DNA of 64,000 nt from contig JAQGDQ010000013.1 in NCBI GenBank assembly GCA_030141605.1, forward strand, positions 1,203,947-1,267,946, written 5' to 3'. Of the stretch, positions 13,201-25,200 are shown piece after piece. A model generated the notes under the pieces. The model had not been told where the DNA came from. It was given only the letters and a program-made list of their open reading frames with translations, and did no database searches. The DNA is from Tubiluchus corallicola (lineage: Eukaryota; Priapulida; Priapulimorpha; Priapulimorphida; Tubiluchidae). Each line of letters starts with the position of its first letter. Positions within the stretch are counted from its first letter, which is position 1. The position numbers and the translations under genes were made by a program.

Positions 13201-16200
13201 CTAAAGCGTTTAGTTGTTTAATAGCATCCACATGTTTCTTCTCCATTTCTTCACGTGCATCTAAGACTTTATGCAAACGTTCAATCTCGGCAGATTGTTC
13301 ATCAAGTTTCTCCCTAACGACAGCATTTCATACAAACATTCAAAAATGCTAAATTGATCTTAAGCATCTCTTTAACAATAAAATGATACGTAAATATTTA
13401 TTACAAAGAAATTCTCTCATTTATTAATTAATTTATCTACTAATAATACTGATAAATAAAGTATATAATATCTAAAAGATGCAAGTAAATAGTATTTTAA
13501 ATATACAGACATAAATGATGACGGAGAGAGTCAATGTCCCATCATTAAATAAACACTTCACAAACTTCACATAACCATTTCGTATCAAAAATGCATTTTG
13601 TGAAAGTGCAGCCTGTACTTAAGTGTTAACTGAATATTAGTATACAGAGAAGATGATGTAGAAATATGATGTGTCAAGGATTAATTAATAATGACGAATA
13701 AGTGTGAAGCCTTTTTGATCATCTATAGCAAAAGTCTCTAAAGTAATCAATATTGACTTCTGCGGGTCGATTGGGCTATCCAAACAGTCGATAAGCACCC
13801 AGGGGTCAAGAAGGGTTTGATAAATGCCTCAGGGTCAAGAAGGGGTTGATAAACGCTAGGGGCTGTTTGGAGTTTCGATGATGACTTACGACAGATACTC
13901 ACCAATCTCCAACCAAATATCAAAACCCTTACTGACTGCTCTTCAAACACATCCTTCGCATTAATGATGTCAACAATTTGAATAAAACGTTATGTTAATT
14001 TTTTTAATGTATTCAATTTTATCTGTATTATTTATGAATATTATTTCTCTCTCATTATAATTATTGACGTTAAATTTGGCATTGAAACTACTGGTAATGC
14101 AAATGTAGCGCACGCTTATAGCATAGGGATATGAAAACTTTAGCTTGTCTGTACTGTACTTAAACAGAAATTACACATCTACTTAATTATCATTAATATT
14201 TATTTTTCATACAAGCCTGGGGGTCGATGAGAAATCAAAGATTCCACGAAGAGGTGAATGGTCTAAAAAGTTTGGGGATTCCTGGTCTAGAGTTATTTGC
14301 ACACAGGTAAGTAATAAACTGAGACACGAGACACAAGAGATTTGAAAAAGCATTGATATGACATATTTCAATGATGATTAATAATGACAAATAAACAATT
14401 CATGTTTAAAAAAGAATTTGCAGAGAAAGTAAAGCATTCCTACTTTTGCTTTTGCAGTAAAACTTCGTGCTCCTTTTCCTTGGTTCTCAATTTCTTAATT
14501 ACAGTTGACTGCTGAAGATTCTGCTTTGATAACTTCTCACCTACAAAGACACATAATCACGTGTAGCATTTGGTATCAATACTTTTATTACCAGCTAGGC
14601 AATGTGTCATTAATATGTTTGTAGAACATTTGAGAACTTGTATTTTCTTTGCAATACAACAAAATGACCAAAGCATTTCCAAAAAGCAAAATTATAATTA
14701 ATTCTTTGAGCACGCAACCGGATAGTGGTCGATCAAAGGCTGTACTGCGATTGACCACTCACAGAGTTGATAGTGACAAGTGACCTTCAGAGAAGTTAAA
14801 AATAACTGTTGACTTTCAGCAAAGATAGAACTGAAATTTAACTTTTACCAAAAGTAAAAAGTGACCCTTGATATTCAGCAAAGTTGGAAGTGACCTTCTA
14901 TTTTTAGCAAAGGTAAAAAGTGACATTTAATATTCAGCAAAGTTGTAAGTGACCTTCTATTTTTAGCAAAGGTAAAAAGTGACCTTTGAGCAAAGGTGGA
15001 AGCAATCTTTAACTTTTAGCAAAGTCATTAATGCACCAACTGTAAGCAAAATCTCAGTATTCTGAGAAGACATTTTTAATTCATATGTAAAATTTTAGTC
15101 ATAATGGCAGCAGTATTAGCGCTCGCAACAGACACGTGAACAGGCAATAAAACGACTGACAGGTACAGCGTCCAATTAATAGGTAAAATATGGTTTATTA
15201 TCGTACCGCATGGCTTCGCAGCAAGCATTCATCTTAGCAGGATGATTATTTGATGACTGTGGCGCTTACTGTGAACCGCTAGTGTCGCTTGTCGCACGTG
15301 TACGTTCACCGCGTTTGAGTTTCGTATCGATCGAATTCTCGCTAGGTTATATGATTATGATCAGACTGGCGAAGTGTTTTTCCAGAGTTCCCGTTCTATT
15401 TAGCCTCGGAAGTGAGATTTTTACCTTGCCGCCTATTTCCGGTGTCAGAACATTCAGTACCATCGCGACAGACGTATCATCATAGCTTCCTGCAGGACTG
15501 AAGTGTTATGGTACAGTAACTATAATTATTCTTTTCAAGTGTAGATCTTGAATTAGAGAAGTTTGGTTTTTAAACATTTTCAAAAAGAGAAGTGTTAGAT
15601 CATTTTAACTAGTTCGGAAGGAGTTTACAATTCCCCACACAATTTACATATCCTAAACATAAAACTAATCCTAATCGTAATACAAACCCTAACGCTATTT
15701 CTAATCCTAATCCGCTTCACGAACTAATTTATTGTGTGCGGGGAATTGTGAACTTTAGCCACTAGTTCAAATATAGAAGATTGGTTTTTAAAAATTTGCA
15801 AGAAAGAACATTAAGACATTTTTATTTGTTACAAATACAAGAGTTTACATCTGCTATAGCTATTTCAAACGGAAAAATCACAGTGAACAGGTATGCGCGT
15901 TTGTTTATTAAACTGTATTTTTAAATGTGATCTTGTTATAATTTCCCGAGCGAAGTAGGTAACTACGGAAATATTGTTTCTGTCTGTCTGTCAGTCCGTC
16001 TGTAACGGTCTGTTGCCACTTTTTCTCATTTCTTGAGTCTGGAGTAATATAGAAAGTTGATACCTGGCACAGTGTCGGAGCTCCTAAACCTTTGGGTAAA
16101 TGGGTGCTGATTCGGATTTTTTACGAATTCGTTTAAAACAACTCGTGCTGCAATCTGCCTGCACGACCAAATTAATTACGACTGATTAGCAAGGTATCAG

Positions 16201-19200
16201 ATAACAACAATCTGTAGCACATTTTCATCTAAACCTGGGCAATATGAGCTGTGTTGTTAAGAATACACTACTGTACTTCGTTTACGATGGGTTAAGAGCA
16301 ACGTTATTAAAAGTTTTAAACACACGCGTATTGTAACTCGGACACGTTCAAAGTTTTCTTCTATTAAAAATCAATCATCCAATTCTGTATGTATCGGATT
16401 CCTTATATAACGGTAGCCGCTTTTTCACAGACATCTAATACCACTTTAAATGTCAATACAGAAAATGCATGTTTGCTGTAATCTCAATGTACCTGGATCT
16501 CAATAGGGCAACTGAGAGCTCTCTGGTTATTTTGCATTCTAAAATGGCAGCCTTATGCTAATTGCTTACAAAACTTTCCAAATTTAATTATAGTTATCAT
16601 CGGGTATAATACACACGCATGCACACACACAAGCACGCATGCACGCACACACAAACACACATACACAATCTCTAACCCTTTTTAACCTCACAATCCCTAA
16701 CCCTTTCTATCTCAGTCCATAATTCTCACAATCTCCCTAACCCTTTTTACCCTCACAATCCCTAATTTGCACAATCTCTCCAACCCTTTTTACCCTCACA
16801 ATCCTTAACCCTTTCTATCCCACACTACCTAATTCTCACAATCTCTCTAACCCTTTTTACCCTCACAATCCCTAACCCTTTCTATACCACACACCCTAAG
16901 TGTCACAATCTCTAACCCTTTTTACCACATAATCCCTAACTCTTATTATCCCTAACCCTCACAATCACTAATCCTTTTTTACTCTGCAATAATCCCTAAC
17001 TCTCACAATCTCTAACATTTTTTATCCCAACTATCTCTAACTCTATTATAAAAATAACCGAAACAGTGACGCAGTGTCTGGAAGTGCTTACTGACTGTGT
17101 AGAGTTATAGGTTTACATTAATTATATCTTATATGGCTCAATTACTGTGAGTCTGTGACAAGTTAACACTGTAGCTGCCTGCATTCTGCTAAAAGAATGA
17201 AATAATGGCATTTCAGGTGCTCAAGCAGCAGGATGGTATCTTTATACTATAAATCTCTTTTTGCTTCGCTTTCTTCAGCAGATGACTCAACATTTTGAGT
17301 GGCAAAGGACATAGCCATAAGTTGGGGAATATCCTTACACTGGCCTCACTCCTGGATTAACCACTAAGCAATATAAGCACGTGCTTAGGGTCTCAGGGGG
17401 AAGAGGAACCCCACACATTTTTTTAAAAATTAGGTCTACCCAAAAATAAAATGTACCGGAATATGTGTGGCAGCAGATATGTGAAATAGCTACCAATTAT
17501 AAGATGTCGTTTCCATACTTTAAAACTAATATCAGTTTTTATGCAGGGTAAAGCAGATGTCCTAGCATTTACTGTAAATAAATCTTACTGCAAGTTTCTT
17601 CATTTAAAGATAAAATTTCATTTTACAGTTTACCACTGTTTTTATTCAAATTTACATACATTTAGGGCGCTGCAATCATTTCAGTGCTTTAGGGCCTCTT
17701 GAGGTCTTAATTCAGCCCTGACTGGTTTTTGTAAAGTTGTACACAACTACAAAAATCAGTGTGAAAAATGAGGTGACAAACATTCTTTTAATGAATGATT
17801 TCTTATTGCACAAGTCTTATCTGCCAAGCCCCACTAATGCAAAACTGCAAAGAAGTAAATTATAACTGCACACAGTTAATATAGAATTTTTCTTACTAGC
17901 AGGAAGAAATACAATAAAATAAAAACAGAGACATGTTTGGACATCAATGCAGGATGAGGTTGGAATTTAGAGTTTTAAAACGCCACACGTTTTTCCTGCA
18001 GTTTGAAGAGGGGGAGGGGTGACCGTAGGTGGTTTCACCTGCTGTACTGCAGCCAGCTATCCAAATGTTGTGCCGATACGCATGTCAATTGAGTGCCATG
18101 TCAACGCTCATGGCAGAGGGGTATTGTGAATAACAAGAAAGAGGGGTTGTGTGTGTTTAAAACTTTAAATACCATTGCCGTTAATCCATTTTAAACGAAA
18201 TGCCACACAGTATATTCTTAACAACACAGCTCAATTGCAGCATGAGCTATTTTACACTAATTTGTAAAAAAATCCGAATCAGCACTTATTTCCCTAAAAA
18301 TTTCTAAGCTCCGAATTTGAACGATGACCTTGAACAATATCAGCCAAGCAACAACTATCTACATTAGGTAGGTTCTGTTGTTGAATGCTGGATCCTGGCA
18401 TCCAACAAATCAAATTAAAAAAAGTCAAAATCAGTATGAACTTGTGAACGTATTTCACATAAGCTGAATATGCATATATTTATCTTCAAGTAGTAGCTCA
18501 ACTGGCACACAGAAATAGCTAGGTGGATAGGGAAGAATGGAATGGCTAGCAAAATGTCTTCAGTCTTACCTATATATTTAATGCTTGCTAATGATGTAAG
18601 GTAAGCACCCCGTTAACACTGGTTTAGTATGATAGTATGTTTATCAGTGAAACAGTCTCAAAGGAAGATGAAATTACAAGGCTGTATTACTTTGTACGAA
18701 TTAATACGTGATGGAATTATTTCAGTGATGACATGAACTAAAAATCCTGTAAACTGAGATGACAGCACCAAGACTGATTTTCCTAATCTTTGTAACTTTG
18801 TGCTGTGTTGTGCCCTGCATTTATTACTATCACGTGTCAACCAGGTCAGCTCAGGTTAGGTTTGTTACACGTGACAAAGCCATCAAAAAAATTCTATTTT
18901 GGAATGACTTCGAAGGGCGAAAAGACTTTCTCTGGGGCCTCGGACAGGAACCCTTTTTGAAACACTGCCCCGAAGGCCCAGCTCAAAACTGCTTAACAAC
19001 AAGTAACCGGTCACATCTAAACAGTAGTGATGCAGTTGTTGTCCACTTGAGAAGCAGAAGTATATGGGAGCCGTTGCCTAGCAAGCTAAACCCTTGGCAA
19101 AGTTGGGCAATGCTTCTGGTCGAAGCACCACCGTATGCATTCATGGACTCTGCAGGTTTCAGTCCTCACAAGTTAAAACAGTTTAATTCCATTTTTACTG

Positions 19201-22200
19201 ATACAATCACTTATAGATTAGATTCAGATGTGGTCAGGTATTACGGTCGTTACGTGAAAGTTCGCGAGCATTTCAAAAATGACTTAGCGATTCTTATCAA
19301 GAAGAACTATGCCACAGAGAAGACTCGTTTAATTTCCTGGTTTGTGAGTAATTGTAAAACATCAAGCAAACGCGAAGACTACGTGACCGAATTACGGAAG
19401 TTTGTACCTGTTGATATTTACGGCAAATGTGGAAAACTGAAGTGTCCTCGTGGGGATGCAGAATGTAGCGTCATCATGCAACAATACAAATTTTATTTGT
19501 CATTCGAAAATTCCTACTGCCTTGATTACGTAACGGAAAAAATTTTCAACCCACTAAAACTGGACGTTGTGCCAATAGTGCTTGGAGGTGCAAATTACAG
19601 CTATTTTGCGCCACCGCATTCCTACATCAATACTGCAGATTTCAACTCTCCAAAGCAACTTGCAGATTATCTAGTGCTATTAGATAAAAACGATCAATTA
19701 TATAATGAATACTTTGCATGGAAGGACATGTGGAAACACCTGCATTCAATGAGCTTTTGCAAGTATTGTGAAAAATTAAATGAACCTTCACAATTTTTGC
19801 AGGTTTACCCTGACATGTACAAGTGGTACATTGCCGATGCCAAATGTAAATATTGGGACAAGTCCACAAAGAAATTTACTCTTATTCAAAATTTGTCCTA
19901 GTTCAACCAACAAACTTACAATGGTTGTCATTCGGTAATGAGAGGTACTCCAAAATAAGTTTAAGAAACAAGTAAAGAGAGTGAATAAGAGGAGTGAGGC
20001 TTGATGAACAGACCTGTAATACTGCCTTAAGTTGAACCAAGTATAGGCAGCCCAGGTTTTCGAAAACAATGCTCGTGCTTTGACACAATAATGCAGTCAA
20101 AAAGGTCCTATGACACTAACATTATTAAAATAGCAGTAAAACAAGTGCCTGTTTATGCTTTCTAGACATTCAAGCATGTAATCTGTTGATATAAGTTGTA
20201 AATAACAGCAACTTCTCTAGAACATTTGCTCATCCAGGAAAGCCATTCGTCCATGAGAGTGAAAAAATAATGAGAAGCTTTTAATTTAACAAAAATCTTT
20301 TATTATTCCTGTTGTACATATAATCTAGTTTTTCTACATGCAGTTGCAGAAAACAAAAACACATATGTATCCAGGGATGAGAAAAAAGATGAAATAGCAG
20401 TGCTTAGGGACCAAAACTGAGCAACACTAAACTTGATCAATAAATACAAAAGTGTGAACATTTCTAGGAATATTGCTTCTAGTGTGCCATACTGTTCCTG
20501 GCCATTTCGAACCCAAAAAACCTCTGCTGGTGCAGTGTCTCCTTTTTCTCAATTATGCTTCATAATGGCATGTTCCACTACTATTGTGACAGCTTACAGA
20601 GTCAAACTGTCATAAAACTTCATTATTTTTTAAACGTTCCAACAAACAGCTTTAACTCTGTGCATCGTGTGTTTGTAAGCTGCAATAGCATTTGTACAGT
20701 GCCACCTATTGATTTCATTAATTTCATTAATTGCATGTACTGCATTAATCTGCCAGTATCATATAATTTACTTTTCACTGCCTATGTTGTTTTTGTTATA
20801 ATGTTTCTTGGCTGTGCCACTCAGTTTGACTCAAATATGTCTCCTATTCATCATTGTAATATCTTTTATTGCAACATGTATTTTGCAATATGTTTTATAT
20901 TTTTCAAGACAAATACTGGCTATTATTACCTACAATCATGGTTATATGTTTACTTTGTAATTGTAAAGAAATTATATTGTACAGTCAAATTTGTGCTCAC
21001 TTTGTAATTGTAAAGAAATTATTTTACAACCTTTAAAATCATGTTAATTTCACAGAACAGTTAATTCAAACTGGCTTTTCTCTTGCTGTGAATGCATTTA
21101 TATGCATATAAAAAGTGTGCTGGCATTTGACTGATGGTGAGCTTGTCCTGAACATTAAGTTGTAAAAAGCTTGTAAATCTGTGTAACAAGGCTGTTGCTT
21201 GTAATTCTGTGCAACAAGGCTGTTGCTTGTAAATCTGTGTAACAAGGCTGTTGCTTGTAAAACTGTGTAACAAGGCTGTTGCTTGTAAATCTGTGCAACA
21301 AGGCTGTTGCTTGTAAATCTGTGCAACAAGGCTGTTGCTTGTAAATCTGTGCAACAAGGCTGTTGCTTGTAAATCTGTGCAACAAGGCTGTTGCTTGTAA
21401 ATCTGTGCAACAAGGCTGTTGCTTGTAAATCTGTGCAACAACGCTGTTGCTTGTAAATCTGTGTAACAAGGCTGTTGCTTGTAAATCTGTGCAACAAGGC
21501 TGTTGCTTGTAAATCTGTGCAACAAGGCTGTTGCTTAACAAGCTGTGCAACAAGGCTGTTGCTTAACAGCTGATGTTTGAGTCGCAAAATATTCAGAAAC
21601 GTGTCTTGCATTGTTAAAAGCATTTTTTTATAAACTGTGATATTTTTGGAGCTTTGCTTCAGCCAAACAAGCACACTGGCAAACTATTGTCCCAACTAGA
21701 TTTAAAAGTGCCAAAAAAATTAAAGTACATGTCAAACAAATATGAAGTAAAGTATAAATTGATGTTCATACTCATTGTGATATATTTTAGGCAACTAAAT
21801 GTGATTTAGAAGATAATAAAATATTTTTTGACTTGTACCTTGTGAAGAAAGTGTACAGTGATTTAATTAAACGTATAAGCAAATGATCAATAAAAAAAGG
21901 AAATTAAAATAAAATAACAAATGTAATGATCTTTTGGTTAATTGGTAACTAAGCAGCTGGAATACCACTTTATGCTGCTTTCCTGTCCTTTCCTCCAGTT
22001 TAGTTTTGATTACATGCAGTCACTGCCAGCCATAAAGCTAATATGCTCACAACTAATGCTGTATATACTTATAATTTGTACAAGTTAGGTAAAAAAATGG
22101 ACTTTTTGTGGATCACGACAATGGTGTCTGTGTAGAAATGTCTAAGCTCCAATTTTGCCAAATACACGTAAAAATTCCGTAAACAGTACAAAAACATGTA

Positions 22201-25200
22201 CAGTGCACACTGGCCTGAATTTTAGTAAAGGCCCGCTGCAATTTTAGTAAATCACAATCTGATGCACCAAAAAGAAAAGTTTCAATAGTTTAGACGACTT
22301 GTCACTAATGAGTAAATGAGTTGTTCGAAAATTTGTTTGTCAAGAAAATGTCTCACTTTCCCAACATTCTCAAGCAAAAAAACCACATCGAAGAACCACA
22401 CGTGTTCAAAAATGTCCTGAAATATTTAATCTGTGAATTGATCACAGTATATTTGCGCAACATTTGCCTTATTGCTTGTGTCACAGAAATTGCCAAACAG
22501 TTGCAAATATGTTGTAAATTTATGCGATATCTTTGTGATTGTCACATTTTTCGTGAAGCAAAAAAGTCCAAACTTCTATGCTTCTTCGAGAAATTTGCCC
22601 AAAATCATTTATAGTGTGATTCACAAATTAAACAAAAAAACACAGACAAGTGAACTTTTTGCTGGTTACATTCAAGAAGTCACACCTTCCGTAAAACCAT
22701 CACCTTAACTGATCAGTAACAAGGAACACGGGGCAGACAATAATGAAAACTTACTGCTGTTAAGCTCAGCAATCACAACCTTTCAATTAAAAAAAGCAAC
22801 AACCTGCCGAAATAAGTTTCAATAAACTTTCTTGTTTCATTTTATCAATAAAGCAAAAGTGCAAGTAAAACAACTTCAATTCTCGTTTAATACAATGTTG
22901 ATTAAATTTTGTTAAGACATCCACTCAGTCAAATATGAGTGATAAATTAATGGTTTTACACTGACTCCTAGCAGAGTGAATATGTTTATTGCCAATTAAC
23001 GATAAGCAAAAGCAGCGTTCATCCACAGTTAACCAACTGCTGGGTCCGCTAAGTTTATTACTGAACTGTTGTTACCATGGTGCAGTAGATAAAAACACTG
23101 CATGTTACTGTGCTTCTAATTATTTACTGTACAGAAAGTTTGGTCATTCTTAATATTACAACAACAGCCATTGAGAAACCCAACGATCTGTAACAAATGG
23201 TCTGTTTGCTTTTTTATTTGTTTGTTGCCAACTCTAGAACGTTCCCTGCATCTAAATCTTTAACATGTCCAAAGGGATTTTTACTTGTTCTACCAGTTGC
23301 CTATGCGAACATACGTGATGAATGATGAGTGTCTTGGCAGCTTTATAGTATTTGAAGTAACACAGAAGACATTATTCTTGCAAACCTCCTCTAATAAATA
23401 CTCCACTTTCGCAATGCCGCATGACGCCTGTCTACTTGATTTAAACAAGTATTTACTGTGACAACATACTACATACTATTACTCCACGAAAAAGCAGGCT
23501 GGCCTACTTGTCTGAACTGTTGATGAAAAAATAACAGTTTTATTACAGTAATAAGGTATGTCTCAGTTTACAAGATTAGTACAAAAGTGCCTAAATTGTA
23601 ATATGTATCTAATTCACAAATAGAATTAGTGTATATTGTTACGGTGAATTGATGTACAATATTAATGATCTCAGTCATCACAAAACCTCCCACTTTATTC
23701 AATAAATTCAATTACGTTAAATATCAGAATAAAATTTTCATCTTCAGCAAGGCTCTCACGCCCATTTAATGGCAAATCTAACTAAGATCGGTGACCTTGA
23801 GGGATGGCATTTAAAATAATATGCCAATGTTATCATATCTATGACACTCTGAAAAATAGTGTTTAGCCTCTTCAATTTGCCATCCACATACGCTACAAAA
23901 CAATTTCTCTCTACATGATTGTCAACAAGGTCACTTTTTATTTTGCTACAATTTATTTTTATCCACCATGCCTACTTATTTCAAACGTCTGTGAATAGAG
24001 ATATTCGAAGTAGAAATCTAAGTATTTGCATCATTCTCAGTTAAAAGTGTCACAGTTTTTCAATATAAAAGAAGAGAGGGTTCTGTTTGAAAATTTCAAT
24101 GTTCGGATAAATTGAATGTCATACACTTTACATAATAAAACATGAAATACTAATCTCTACATACAATAAAACAAATTAATACAAATTAAATAAACAGAAG
24201 CCACAGTAAAGTGGTGTTTACCAGACATCCAGTATGCATTGTGCACTATTATGTACTCAGCTGCATATAAACAACCCAATAGAAATAGATGCAGGTCTGT
24301 TTTACGCAGTAACACATAACATAGTCAGGTAACCCCCCCCCTGCTCTACTGAAGCTTTCTATTTCTAATGATGCCAAATTTTGCTTCTTTTTTGCTGAAA
24401 ATATGCAATGTTAGGAACAAAAAGAGGCATTTTAAGAGATTTTAAAATATCTCATAAAGTGTTTGCTAACAATTAAGCAAGTATTTTCATCCTTTCCCCT
24501 GAAACACACCTTGGTGCTTTACACTTGTTCTTGCGAAATAGATTGCAATGAGAAGCGAGTGAAATTTAAAAGTTTTCATTAATTTCATTAATTAGTTAAA
24601 CATACCTTCTGTGAGAAGACCTTTAATTTGTTCCTCTTTTTCAGACAGTAACAGAGAAGTTTCGCTCGCATTCAACCGAGAAGATAGTTCCTCTTGTGCT
24701 AACTTAAGCTGCCTCTTGACTGAATCCCGTTCCTGTTAAGAGAAAGCAGATTTAGTTATTAGACAATGAAGTAAGCTTGAACAGTGGCGATTTATAATAG
24801 GATTTCCACGCATACTGCAAACATGTATAAGTTTATGAACATAAGAGATAAGAACTGGAAGTTATTAGTACTAATGATATGCAGCAACTATAAACATTTT
24901 ATGACAATAACTAAATGATTGCACCTCACAGATGATCTAACATTAACTATTTTATCAGTAGGTGGCATTTATAATAACTTTATTTGGGCAGATTTTTATA
25001 GAAAATTCTCATACAAATGAGTTAAAATGAAAAAAATGTAAAGCTACAATACGTCAACCCTGTTTTAGCTAATGCTCATTAATCAATCAAATTCAACTCT
25101 GCAAAGCTATAATATGTGAACCCTGCTTTACCTAATGCTCATTAATCAATCAAATTCAACCCTGCAAAGCTATAATATGTGAACCCTGCTTTACCTAATG

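Larger units (their letters stand above)
14541..24605 (-). other. 10-kb TMF1 intron
   Basis: This is the largest intron of the TMF1 gene, bounded by a good donor at 24605 and a good acceptor at 14541. It holds the fucosyltransferase gene, a CpG-rich patch (about 15110-15500), small transposons at 15607-15767 and 17347-17720, C-T-A rich telomere-like repeats (16670-17045), and the 28-bp hairpin minisatellite (21170-21567). The stretches 19902-21170 and 21570-24600 show no convincing gene: the open frames there are short and AT-rich. Confidence 0.8.

Noticed and set aside
20555-21007. 150-residue open frame after the fucosyltransferase
   Set aside because: Cys/Tyr/Phe/Ile-rich translation of AT-rich 3' sequence without motif; probably 3' UTR.
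21170-21567. CRISPR-like regular array
   Set aside because: Units are directly adjacent with no variable spacers, and the DNA is from an animal.
21061-21674. Three overlapping minus-strand open frames of 132-202 residues
   Set aside because: They are the same 28-bp minisatellite read in its three phases; the period is not a multiple of three, so the 28-residue protein repeat is an arithmetic effect.
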